Positions 1 to 6,007 of a stretch of DNA of 8,330 bases are shown here, in pieces. The notes under the pieces were generated by a model that saw nothing but the letters and a program-made list of their open reading frames with translations, ran no database searches and was not told where the DNA came from. Source of the stretch: an uncultured Clostridia bacterium (lineage in GTDB: Bacteria > Bacillota > Clostridia > Oscillospirales > Oscillospiraceae); the NCBI GenBank assembly GCA_947176425.1, contig CAMWQV010000065.1, positions 1-8,330 of the forward strand, read 5' to 3'. The position numbers and the translations under genes were made by a program. Numbering within the stretch: the first letter of the stretch is position 1; the number at the start of each line of letters is the position of its first letter.

Positions 1-23
1 TCCCAAAGACATATAAAAAACAC

Positions 24-54
24 TTGCATAAAACTAAAGGAGCTGTGGTATAAT
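24..54 (+). promoter_or_regulatory. Promoter of the putative antitoxin RNA
   Basis: A perfect -10 box TATAAT at 49-54 is preceded by an extended -10 dinucleotide (TG at 46-47). A weak -35 (TTGCAT, 24-29) lies 19 nt upstream, so the extended -10 probably carries the promoter. Transcription should start near 61. No convincing protein start follows, which fits a promoter for a small untranslated RNA. Confidence 0.75.
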
Positions 55-66
55 GACCACAGCAAC

Positions 67-93
67 AGAAGCTGGTGAGTTCCATGATCTCAC
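67..93 (+). repeat. Direct repeat copy 1 (in antitoxin RNA)
   Basis: The copy begins AGAAGCTGGTGAG and ends CATGATCTCAC. It matches copy 2 at 230-259 with two mismatches and a 3-nt deletion. It lies at the 5' end of the predicted antitoxin RNA, just beyond the predicted 3' end of the toxin mRNA. The par locus of pAD1 uses paired direct repeats in the same positions for RNA-RNA recognition. Confidence 0.85.
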
Positions 94-102
94 GAAAAAG
101 GC

Positions 103-140
103 GGAACCCCGGAGAGATGTAGGCGGCTCTCCGGGGTTCC
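103..140. terminator. Shared bidirectional terminator of toxin and antitoxin
   Basis: A perfect 14-bp stem (103-116 with 127-140) closes a 10-nt loop (117-126). Read on the minus strand it is followed, after 3 nt, by five U (positions 99-95), a good intrinsic terminator for the toxin mRNA. Read on the plus strand it is followed by TTTAT, a weaker tail ending the antitoxin RNA. The bottom of the loop side resembles part of the toxin coding region (see repeat at 115-128). Confidence 0.85.
115..128 (+). repeat. Short repeat: terminator loop copy
   Basis: The 14 nt AGATGTAGGCGGCT, spanning the terminator loop and stem edges, recur inside the toxin coding region at 191-207 with an extra TAG (AGATGTAGTAGGCGGCT). 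The antitoxin RNA loop could therefore contact the toxin coding sequence as well as the toxin mRNA terminator loop. Whether this is functional or chance is open. Confidence 0.6.
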
Positions 141-155
141 TTTATGCCTTTAGGC

Positions 156-251
156 TTACTGTCCCTTCATCTGCTGGTCAAGCCATTTGCAGATGTAGTA
201 GGCGGCTACACCTGCCGCAACCGACAGAAAGAAGCTGGTGAGCAGTCCCAT
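156..251 (-). CDS. Putative Fst-like type I toxin, 31-residue membrane peptide
   Basis: This small ORF is read on the minus strand from ATG at 251-249 to TAA at 158-156. An AGGAGG Shine-Dalgarno (264-259) sits 7 nt upstream of the start, and a promoter and a 3' terminator frame it. The peptide has a short N-terminal segment (MGLLTS), a hydrophobic helix over about residues 3-21 (FFLSVAAGVAAYYIC) and a polar tail KWLDQQMKGQ. The plan of one helix followed by an aromatic residue, WL and a charged tail is that of Fst/Ldr-family toxins (Fst, SprA1 and similar), which act at the cytoplasmic membrane when overproduced. Similarity to Fst is by pattern only, and the central proline common in that family is absent. 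The convergent RNA with repeats over the start codon is the stronger argument. It could instead be another small membrane peptide under antisense control. Toxicity is untested. Confidence 0.75.
   Translation of the reverse strand: MGLLTSFFLSVAAGVAAYYICKWLDQQMKGQ
191..207 (+). repeat. Short repeat: copy inside toxin coding region
   Basis: AGATGTAGTAGGCGGCT is the partner of 115-128. On the minus strand it encodes the A-A-Y-Y-I part of the toxin helix (residues 16-20). Confidence 0.6.
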
Positions 252-259
252 AATCTCAC
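230..259 (+). repeat. Direct repeat copy 2 (over the toxin start codon)
   Basis: The copy begins AGAAGCTGGTGAG and ends CATAATCTCAC, the partner of 67-93. On the toxin mRNA its complement runs from the last base of the Shine-Dalgarno (259) through the start codon (251-249) into codon 8. Pairing with the antitoxin RNA here would occlude ribosome loading. Confidence 0.85.
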
Positions 260-261
260 CT

Positions 262-286
262 CCTCTCTGTTGCCAGATTGGAGAGG
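262..286 (-). promoter_or_regulatory. Toxin mRNA leader hairpin overlapping the Shine-Dalgarno
   Basis: In the toxin mRNA, CCUCUC (286-281) can pair with GAGAGG (267-262), giving a 6-bp stem with a 13-nt loop. The stem covers half of the AGGAGG Shine-Dalgarno (264-259). Just upstream, GGGGCUGCCCC at the predicted 5' end can form a small 4-bp hairpin. Leader structures that damp translation and protect the 5' end are known in par RNA I. Folding here was judged by eye. Confidence 0.5.
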
Positions 287-298
287 GGCAGCCCCGCT

Positions 299-327
299 AT
301 TGTAGCACTTTTGGGAATACTCTGCAA
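299..327 (-). promoter_or_regulatory. Promoter of the putative toxin mRNA
   Basis: On the minus strand, TTGCAG (327-322) is separated by 17 nt from TACAAT (304-299). The -10 is preceded by TG in the extended -10 position. The start would lie near 292, giving a leader of about 40 nt before the toxin ATG and an mRNA of about 200 nt to the terminator U-tract. Confidence 0.7.
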
Positions 328-445
328 GTAATAGTCGAAATTTGGTCCTTTTCAAATGCTTTTTTATTGTCCCTTAAAAGCCTCAACAGCCCAACAGTAA
401 AAAATCCCGACAAATATTTTACACCAACCGCGTTTTCTTCTGACA

Positions 446-472
446 TTGACAATAAAGAAAGCGTGTGATAAT
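446..472 (+). promoter_or_regulatory. Promoter of the aminotransferase-aldolase-kinase operon
   Basis: A consensus -35 TTGACA (446-451) is followed, after a short 15-nt spacer, by GATAAT (467-472). TG at 464-465 is in the extended -10 position. Transcription would start near 479, leaving a leader of about 35 nt. No operator or catabolite-control site stands out. The rest of 330-445 is AT-rich intergenic DNA in which I see nothing definite. Confidence 0.6.
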
Positions 473-501
473 CTGAACATATAAATTGCCAACAGAAAGC
501 G

Positions 502-506
502 GGAGG
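502..506 (+). promoter_or_regulatory. Ribosome binding site choosing the 514 start
   Basis: GGAGG lies 1 nt before an ATG at 508 and 7 nt before an in-frame ATG at 514. Only the second spacing is usable, so the shorter protein is the likely product. Confidence 0.8.
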
Positions 507-513
507 TATGGCT

Positions 514-1998
514 ATGGGTAATCGCGGATTTGCAATCGAGCAGTATCTGGACGCGGAAGCTGTGACAAAGCAGCTGGACGAGCTGATGCGAAAGCCAGTG
601 TATTCTGTCAGGCCGGAGGCGCTCAAAGGGTATGTGGACAACTATTTTAACACCAAATGCAGAAAATCAAAAGAGATGATCCGGCAGGCGAAAAAAGTGA
701 TCCCCGGCGGCGTGCAGCATAACCTGGCCTTTAACTATCCCTTCCCCATCGTAATTACAAAGGCAGAGGGTGCAAAACTCTATGATATTGACGGCAACTG
801 GTATTATGACCTGCTTCAAGCCGGAGGGCCGACTTTATTGGGCAGCAATCCGCCCGCTGTACGGGAGCAGGTTATAGAGCTGCTGAATACCTGCGGTCCT
901 TCTACCGGACTGTTTCATGAATTTGAATACAAGCTTGCCAGAAAAATTTCTGAACTGGTTCCCTCCGTGGAGATGTTCCGAATGCTTGGTTCCGGGACGG
1001 AAGCCGCTATGTGCGCCGCACGGATTGCACGGCTGAAGACCGGGAAAAAGAATATCTTGAAAATGGGCGGCGCATATCACGGCTGGTCCGATCAGCTGGC
1101 CTACGGGATGCGCGTGCCGGGAACCAAGGGCCTGCTGTCAAAGGGCGTGCCGGGATTTGTTTTCAAGCATACCGATGAATTTTTTCCCAACGATTTAACG
1201 GACTTGGAGCGGAAGCTGAAAGCCAATCGTTTTACGGGGGGTACGGCTGCCGTATATCTGGAACCGCTGGGACCGGAGAGCGGTACGCGGCCTGTCTCCA
1301 AAGAGTTTATCAGGGGTGCGGCGGCGCTGGCACGGAAATACGGCGCACTTCTGATTTTTGACGAAGTTGTGACGGGGTTCCGCATTGGCCTGAGCGGCGC
1401 GCAGGGATATTTTGGCGTGGACCCTGACCTGACTGTCTTTGGTAAGATCATCGCCGGAGGTTATCCGGGCGCAGGCGGCGTGGGCGGTCATAAAGACTGC
1501 ATGGCCCATCTGGGCGCGGGACTGGATTCGTCCGGGAAAAAAATCCCCAAAGCGATGTGCGGCGGTACAATGGCGGCAACACCCGTTTCCTGCGCCGCCG
1601 GGTATTATACGCTCTGCGAGATTGAACGCACTAACGCCTGTGAAACTGCCGGACGTATGGGCGACCGTCTCACAAGGGGCCTGCAGGAACTGATTCAAAA
1701 ATACCGTCTGCCTTTTGTAGCCTTTAACCAGGGTTCTATCTGCCATCTGGACAACGCCGGGACGATGCATTTCTGTATTGATTGGAAAAAGCCGTGGGAG
1801 ATTCCGGACGTTCTGAAACAGACCGGCATCCGGCAAAAAGAAATGGAGCATATGGGCGCGGCGTACATGGCGGAAGGAATTGTGACGCTGGCCGGGTCCA
1901 GACTTTATACCAGCGCCGCTTATACGGAAGAAATGATTGATGATGTTCTGGAACGATTCGGACGGGTGCTGGCAAACTGCGGTCCGCTGGTCAGGTGA
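514..1998 (+). CDS. Class III PLP aminotransferase (glutamate-1-semialdehyde aminomutase-like)
   Basis: A 494-residue fold-type I, class III aminotransferase. The phosphate-binding GSGTEA segment, GAYHGWSD, the cofactor-ring aspartate in FDEVVTGFR (D283) and the PLP lysine in FGKIIAGG (K311) are all present and in the usual order. It should move an amino group between an amino acid and a keto or aldehyde compound, or shift it within one molecule. The closest family feel is HemL, but it is about 60 residues longer than typical HemL, with an extra N-terminal helical segment of roughly 60 residues. It sits with an aldolase and a sugar kinase rather than with tetrapyrrole genes, so a catabolic or amino-sugar role is more likely than haem synthesis. 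ATG 514 is chosen over 508 by Shine-Dalgarno spacing. It is first in the operon, and the next gene begins 6 nt after its stop. The family call is firm; the substrate is unknown. Confidence 0.92.
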   Translation: MGNRGFAIEQYLDAEAVTKQLDELMRKPVYSVRPEALKGYVDNYFNTKCRKSKEMIRQAKKVIPGGVQHNLAFNYPFPIVITKAEGAKLYDIDGNWYYDLLQAGGPTLLGSNPPAVREQVIELLNTCGPSTGLFHEFEYKLARKISELVPSVEMFRMLGSGTEAAMCAARIARLKTGKKNILKMGGAYHGWSDQLAYGMRVPGTKGLLSKGVPGFVFKHTDEFFPNDLTDLERKLKANRFTGGTAAVYLEPLGPESGTRPVSKEFIRGAAALARKYGALLIFDEVVTGFRIGLSGAQGYFGVDPDLTVFGKIIAGGYPGAGGVGGHKDCMAHLGAGLDSSGKKIPKAMCGGTMAATPVSCAAGYYTLCEIERTNACETAGRMGDRLTRGLQELIQKYRLPFVAFNQGSICHLDNAGTMHFCIDWKKPWEIPDVLKQTGIRQKEMEHMGAAYMAEGIVTLAGSRLYTSAAYTEEMIDDVLERFGRVLANCGPLVR

Positions 1999-2004
1999 GC
2001 GGCG

Positions 2005-3099
2005 ATGTATGAAGAAAAAGAGGCGCGCTGTCTGGTAGTCCGGGCGGGACGGATGCTGCTGGAAGCGGGATTGACGGCCCGGACTTGGGGCAATCTCAGC
2101 GCACGGGTCTCCGGCAGACGGTTTGTCATTACCCCCAGCGGCCTTGCCTATGAAACGCTGCGGCCGGAACAGCTGGTTTTGATGGACCTGTCGGGCCGGG
2201 TCTATGGCGGCGGCAGACCCTCCAGCGAAAAGGGGATTCATGCGGACGCTTACCGTTTGCATTCTGACATCAATTTTGTTATCCATACTCATCAGGACAA
2301 CGCGTCGATTGTCAGCACGGCGGGCTTGGATTTAACCACCTCTCATCCTCTGCTTAACGGACGGGTGCCCTGTGCCGCCTATGGTATGCCCTCAACAGCC
2401 AGACTGCGGCGGGCTGTGGCGGAACAGGAAAAACAGTGGCCTGAGAGTATGACCGTGCTGCTGCGGAGCCACGGGGCGCTGTGTATGGGCGTGTCTATGG
2501 AGGACGCCTTTGCCGCTGCGGAGGCGTTGGAAACGGTGTGCGGAAACTATATACAGGCGCGGACCGGCCATCTGCCGCGGACGCGGGTCCCGGATTGGGG
2601 CGTCAGTGAACGGCGCGGCGATGCGTTCGTGCTGACCCGGTACGGACGGCGGACTGCCTTTGCTGTTCACGCCAGCCGCCTTCCCCCTGCCGCCGCGGTC
2701 CATGCCGCTGTTTATCAAAAAAGTCCTGTACAGTACATCGTCCACGAGACGGCGGCGGAGGTGGTCTTGGCAAGCAGGCGGGGGACAGCGATGCGCCCGA
2801 TGCTGGACGACCTGGCGCAGATTGCCGGTGTGGATATCCGCTGCGCTGGCGCGTCTCCGGGACAGGCCGCCGCCGCGCTGCACAGCCGGAATGCGGTCTT
2901 TCTGCGGGGCGCGGGCGCACTCTGCACCGGAATGACCGGAGAAGATATCTCCGCAGTACGCGCAATCCTGCGGAAAGGCTGCCGCGCTTGGCTGCTGGCA
3001 GATGCGGTCCCGTCATGCACTCCCCTGGGGCGGCTGGACGCATGGGTGCAGCGTAAAATTTATGTAACGCAGTATGCTGAGAAAAAACATTCCTGCTGA
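2005..3099 (+). CDS. Class II aldolase/adducin family protein with duplicated domain
   Basis: A 364-residue protein with two aldolase-like domains. The N-terminal domain (about 1-190) carries the full metal site of the fuculose-phosphate aldolase family: E75 in SSEKG, H94 and H96 in IHTHQ, and H156 in RSHGAL. These are almost the same positions as E73/H92/H94/H155 of FucA. It should catalyse zinc-dependent reversible aldol cleavage of a sugar phosphate, or a related decarboxylation or epimerisation. The C-terminal half (about 200-350) repeats the fold without the ligands: VIHTHQDNASIVS becomes IVHETAAEVVLAS (H96 to T249) and RSHGALCMG becomes RGAGALCTG (H156 to A303). I infer a catalytically dead second domain, perhaps for pseudo-oligomer assembly or substrate closure. 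An AGGTGA overlapping the upstream stop serves as ribosome binding site, so translation is probably coupled. The substrate is not identified. Confidence 0.9.
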   Translation: MYEEKEARCLVVRAGRMLLEAGLTARTWGNLSARVSGRRFVITPSGLAYETLRPEQLVLMDLSGRVYGGGRPSSEKGIHADAYRLHSDINFVIHTHQDNASIVSTAGLDLTTSHPLLNGRVPCAAYGMPSTARLRRAVAEQEKQWPESMTVLLRSHGALCMGVSMEDAFAAAEALETVCGNYIQARTGHLPRTRVPDWGVSERRGDAFVLTRYGRRTAFAVHASRLPPAAAVHAAVYQKSPVQYIVHETAAEVVLASRRGTAMRPMLDDLAQIAGVDIRCAGASPGQAAAALHSRNAVFLRGAGALCTGMTGEDISAVRAILRKGCRAWLLADAVPSCTPLGRLDAWVQRKIYVTQYAEKKHSC

Positions 3100-3174
3100 T
3101 CCCGGCTTTTCTGCGGACCTGTCCGGGACCGGCGATTTTCTGAGATATATCTAACCAGCAGAGGAGGCATCCCT

Positions 3175-4776
3175 ATGACCTATGTGCTGACATACGACGT
3201 AGGCACTACCGGCGTCAAAACCTGTCTGTTCGGCATTGACCAACGGATTACCCTGCTGGCCAGCGCACAGCAGGGCTACAATCTCTATCTTCTCCCCGGC
3301 GGCGGGGCGGAACAGGATGCCGGGGAGTGGTGGGACGCCATGTGTGCCACAACAAACGCTATCTTTCATGACTGCGAAATATCCCTTCACGAAGTAGCCG
3401 GGATATCCTTCTGCTCTCAGATGCAGGGGCTTGTCCTGACGGACCGTGACGGTGTGCCTGTACGCCGCCCTATGAGCTATATGGACCAGCGGGCAGGCCG
3501 GGAGCTGAAAAAAGGCTTGGCGCACGGTCCGCAGATTGCCGGGGCCAATATCGGAAAACTGCTGAAAAGCCTGCAAATTACCGGCGCGGTGTCCAACAGC
3601 GTCAAGGACCCGCTGTGGAAATATAAATGGGTGCAGGCCCATGAGCCGGACCTGTTCCGGAAAGCGGATAAATGGCTGGATGTGAAAGAATATCTGCTGA
3701 TGCGCTGTACCGGCAGGGCGGTCATGACGGAGGATTCCGCCTATGCGACGCTCCTCTATGATACCCGGAAAGGGCGGGAGGGCTGGAGCGGCGAACTGTG
3801 CCGGATGTTCGGAGTGGACCGCCGCCACCTTCCCCCTGTCATTCGGGCGGAGGAACAGGCCGGAACTTTGACCGCACGGGCCGCTGCGGAATTGGGCCTT
3901 GCAATGGGGACGCCTGTTTTCGGCGGCGGCGGAGATGCCGCGCTGATTGGCGTTGGCGCAGGCGCGGCGGCGGTCGGGAATACACATATCTACTGGGGAA
4001 CTTCCGGCTGGGTATCTACGGTCACGGAACAGCAGAAAGTGGATGTGTCCGCTATGATTGCCGCCATCGTGGGCGCGCAGAAGGGCCGCTTCAACTATTT
4101 CGCCGAAATGGAGACTGCCGGTAAATGCCTGGAGTGGGTCAGGGATCATTTGGCATTAGACGAGATCGGCGTTTATCTGGAGAAAAAAGACGTGGCGGCA
4201 AGCCCGGACGCCGCCTATCACAGCCTCTATGAGTATTTGGGCGAAACGATCCAGCGTTCTGAACCGGGCGCGGGCGGGGTGCTTTTTACCCCCTGGCTCC
4301 ACGGCAACCGCTGTCCCTTTGAGGACCCCGATGCCGCAGGGATGTTTTTTAATATCCGGCTTGGTACGGGCAAAACGGAACTGATCCGCGCCGTTGTGGA
4401 GGGCGTGTGCTTCCATCTGCGGTGGATGCTGGAGTGTCAGGCCAGAAAAGTGCCGACCTCAAACCCTATCCGTTTTGTAGGCGGCGGCGCGCTGTCGCCT
4501 GTGACCGGTCAGATTTTGGCGGATATCACCGGCAGAACTATACAGGTGTCCGCCAATCCCCAAAACGCGGGCGCTGTGGGCGCGGCGGCGGTCATCGGCG
4601 TGGGATTGGGAATTATTCCTGATTTAGACGCCGCCGGTTCGTTTATCCCACCGGAACATACCTATGTGCCGAATCTATCTAATAAAGCTGTTTATGAACG
4701 GAATTATGAGATATTCCGGAAACTGTATCCGGCAAATAAAGCCTTGTTCCGCGCTGTCAATCAGCCCGGCAGATGA
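3175..4776 (+). CDS. FGGY-family carbohydrate kinase (xylulokinase-like)
   Basis: A 533-residue ATP-dependent sugar/polyol kinase. The N-terminal domain opens with the phosphate-binding YDVGTTGVKT (D8) and includes the YMDQRAG substrate-side segment (D104). The hinge region has FGGGGDAA with the likely catalytic base D254. The C-terminal actin-like domain has the adenosine-binding RFVGGGALSP (G436-G438) and the A-G-A-V-G-A-A-A segment near the end. Length and motifs fit xylulokinase and relatives, but FGGY kinases span xylulose, ribulose, fuculose, glycerol, erythritol and others. The start is firm: GAGGAGG at 3161-3167 is 7 nt upstream of the ATG. It follows the aldolase after a 75-nt gap with only a weak possible hairpin (3100-3105 with 3123-3128). 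An adjacent class II aldolase suggests kinase product feeding the aldolase, as in fucose or rhamnose breakdown; that is inference. Confidence 0.93.
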   Translation: MTYVLTYDVGTTGVKTCLFGIDQRITLLASAQQGYNLYLLPGGGAEQDAGEWWDAMCATTNAIFHDCEISLHEVAGISFCSQMQGLVLTDRDGVPVRRPMSYMDQRAGRELKKGLAHGPQIAGANIGKLLKSLQITGAVSNSVKDPLWKYKWVQAHEPDLFRKADKWLDVKEYLLMRCTGRAVMTEDSAYATLLYDTRKGREGWSGELCRMFGVDRRHLPPVIRAEEQAGTLTARAAAELGLAMGTPVFGGGGDAALIGVGAGAAAVGNTHIYWGTSGWVSTVTEQQKVDVSAMIAAIVGAQKGRFNYFAEMETAGKCLEWVRDHLALDEIGVYLEKKDVAASPDAAYHSLYEYLGETIQRSEPGAGGVLFTPWLHGNRCPFEDPDAAGMFFNIRLGTGKTELIRAVVEGVCFHLRWMLECQARKVPTSNPIRFVGGGALSPVTGQILADITGRTIQVSANPQNAGAVGAAAVIGVGLGIIPDLDAAGSFIPPEHTYVPNLSNKAVYERNYEIFRKLYPANKALFRAVNQPGR

Positions 4777-4791
4777 GAGGAGTGCAGGTCT

Positions 4792-5205
4792 GTGAAAGAA
4801 TTGCTGCGGTCATTAAAATTTCTTTTGTTTTCCCTTTCCGCCGGTGTGATTGAGCTGGGCGTGTTTTCCCTGCTGAACGAACTGACCGGCTGGAGCTATT
4901 GGCCCTGTTATCTGATTGCTTTGACACTGTCGGTGCTGTGGAATTTTACGCTGAACCGGCGGTATACGTTCCAGTCAGCTAATAACGTACCGAAAGCCAT
5001 GGCGCAGGTGTTCGGGTTTTACTGCGTGTTTACGCCTCTGTCCACATGGCTGGGCAGTTATCTGGCCGACACGCTGTTCTGGAATGAATATCTGGTCACA
5101 GCCATCAATATGATCGCGAACTTTGTACTTGAGTTCCTGTTTGACCGTTTTGTCGTGTTTCGGGATTCTTTGGATACCAACAGCGTGGCAAAAAAGCGGA
5201 AATAA
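4792..5205 (+). CDS. GtrA-family membrane protein
   Basis: A 137-residue integral membrane protein with four predicted helices at about residues 8-30, 36-55, 72-92 and 99-118. The two family signatures are present: WNFTLNRRYTF after the second helix and NFVLEFLFDRFVVFRD after the fourth. The tail KKRK is basic. GtrA proteins are implicated in moving lipid-linked sugars across the membrane or assisting glycosyltransferases in glycan decoration; the exact role of this one is unknown. The likely start is GTG, with GAGAGGAG overlapping the kinase stop and 9 nt spacing. It is fourth in the operon, 15 nt after the kinase. No strong terminator follows directly. Its presence hints that the operon product may reach the cell envelope. 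Confidence 0.9.
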   Translation: MKELLRSLKFLLFSLSAGVIELGVFSLLNELTGWSYWPCYLIALTLSVLWNFTLNRRYTFQSANNVPKAMAQVFGFYCVFTPLSTWLGSYLADTLFWNEYLVTAINMIANFVLEFLFDRFVVFRDSLDTNSVAKKRK

Positions 5206-5326
5206 AATAAAACGCTTGTTGCCGCAGTTTCAGCGTAAAAGACTAAGCAGGTAATCGGTCAACTCTACAAATATTGGAATTACTTGGCAATTCATCAATA
5301 GTTTTTATTTATAAGGGAACGTTCAC

Positions 5327-5791
5327 TTGGAAAAATTTAATATCTTTATATGTTTTTGTGCTCTTGTACTTTTAGTGTCCTTATTGGGTTGTGGGGAGGA
5401 AAGTAAAATTGACTCTACGTCTGTGGTTAGACCTGAACCCAATTCAGAAGATACGGACAATAAACAGGATGATTTTAATAGGCTTGTCAATGATGAAGAT
5501 GTTATTATATATGCTGAGAACGGCCTCTTTAGTGCAAAGTGTTATAGTGAGTTTCTTGGTGAATACTCTGGTGCTGAATTTGATTCAAGCATAACCTTAT
5601 TTCTGGCAGATGATTGCAAATCTGATGAACTTCAATTTGATAAGGTAAGAAACTCTTATACAATTGAAGTTATTACAGTTATTCATTATAATGAATATGA
5701 CAACGAGTATGATGATTATAATGTGATGTTTAACGGTGCTGTTGTAAGTAATGGTATGTTTAATATAAGAACATTGAAAGATGGTGAGTAA
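5327..5791 (+). CDS. Small acidic lipoprotein of unknown function
   Basis: A 154-residue protein with a type II signal peptide: a short basic start (MEKF), a hydrophobic stretch over residues 5-20 and the lipobox LLGC with the lipidated cysteine at 22. It is therefore predicted to be anchored on the outer face of the membrane. The mature part begins with a polar linker (about 23-50) and is rich in Asp and Glu, with an unusual run NEYDNEYDDYN near residues 122-132. I recognise no domain. The start is TTG at 5327 with AAGGGA 8 nt upstream; no ATG lies before the lipobox. The gene is visibly AT-rich and uses AT-ending codons, unlike its GC-rich neighbours, which suggests acquisition from elsewhere. 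No clear promoter was found (TTGGCA at 5284-5289 has no well-spaced -10), so expression may come from readthrough. Confidence 0.75.
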   Translation: MEKFNIFICFCALVLLVSLLGCGEESKIDSTSVVRPEPNSEDTDNKQDDFNRLVNDEDVIIYAENGLFSAKCYSEFLGEYSGAEFDSSITLFLADDCKSDELQFDKVRNSYTIEVITVIHYNEYDNEYDDYNVMFNGAVVSNGMFNIRTLKDGE

Positions 5792-5900
5792 AGTGTACCG
5801 TTAACGCTTCAAATTGCAATGATTAAAGGGTCGCAGCGTATCTGTATAGCTTCTTGCGTTGGATAATGTCTGATAGTGTTTAACGGACGAGCAAAGAACA

Positions 5901-5934
5901 ACAGAGGACTGGGAGATAAGCCTTAGTCCTCTGT
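5901..5934. terminator. Hairpin, possible terminator for the Uma2 gene
   Basis: A perfect 10-bp stem (5901-5910 with 5925-5934, ACAGAGGACT / AGTCCTCTGT) closes a 14-nt loop. On the minus strand it is followed by the U-rich TGTTCTTT, so it may end the Uma2 transcript. On the plus strand no U-tract follows. The rest of 5792-6009 holds no ORF I can support. Confidence 0.45.
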
Positions 5935-5972
5935 GCATTATAAATCGTTATTTCCGTCTTTTTCATATCCAG

Positions 5973-6007
5973 CCGCCTTTGAGGTTAACTCAGCGGAGGC
6001 GGTTTTT
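5973..6007 (+). terminator. Intrinsic terminator on the plus strand
   Basis: The stem CCGCCT (5973-5978) / AGGCGG (5997-6002) has an inner TGAG/CTCA pairing and is followed directly by five T (6003-6007). It would stop plus-strand transcripts from the lipoprotein gene, or from the whole upstream operon, before they run antisense into the Uma2 gene. Confidence 0.7.

Larger units (their letters stand above)
61..145 (+). ncRNA. Putative type I antitoxin RNA (RNA II-like)
   Basis: The predicted transcript is about 85 nt. It starts about 7 nt after a strong extended -10 promoter and ends at the hairpin 103-140 followed by TTTAT. Its 5' part (67-93) copies, with 25 of 27 aligned positions identical, the segment 230-259 that covers the toxin start codon. 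It can therefore pair in trans with the toxin mRNA from the end of the Shine-Dalgarno sequence through the first codons. Its 3' part is fully complementary to the 3' end of the toxin mRNA because both transcripts cross the same hairpin. This is the plan of RNA II in the par/Fst family of type I systems, where the antisense RNA blocks toxin translation. An open frame from 53 crosses it, but that ATG overlaps the -10 box, has no ribosome binding site, and I do not believe it is translated. The RNA ends are predictions. Confidence 0.7.

Noticed and set aside
53..241. 62-codon plus-strand ORF starting MTTATEAGEF
   Set aside because: Its ATG lies in the -10 box of a strong promoter, no ribosome binding site precedes it, and it crosses the terminator hairpin and the antisense of the toxin gene.
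455..468. Possible catabolite-control (cre) site near the operon promoter
   Set aside because: GAAAGCG resembles half of a cre box but the second half does not fit the palindromic consensus.
514..1998. Annotation as hemL (glutamate-1-semialdehyde aminomutase)
   Set aside because: Family-level similarity only; the protein is too long and the context is sugar metabolism, so no gene symbol is given.
1195..2292. 365-codon minus-strand ORF antisense to the aminotransferase and aldolase
   Set aside because: Low-complexity Arg/Pro/His-rich translation typical of GC-rich shadows; the sense frames carry intact family motifs.
3100..3128. Hairpin between the aldolase and kinase genes as an internal terminator
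   Set aside because: Only a 6-bp stem with a 17-nt loop and no adjacent T-run.
3151..4149. 332-codon minus-strand ORF antisense to the kinase
   Set aside because: Shadow of the FGGY gene with no recognisable motif and no ribosome binding site.
5206..5235. ACGCT/AGCGT inverted repeat after the GtrA gene as a terminator
   Set aside because: Five base pairs with a long loop and no T-run; too weak to call.
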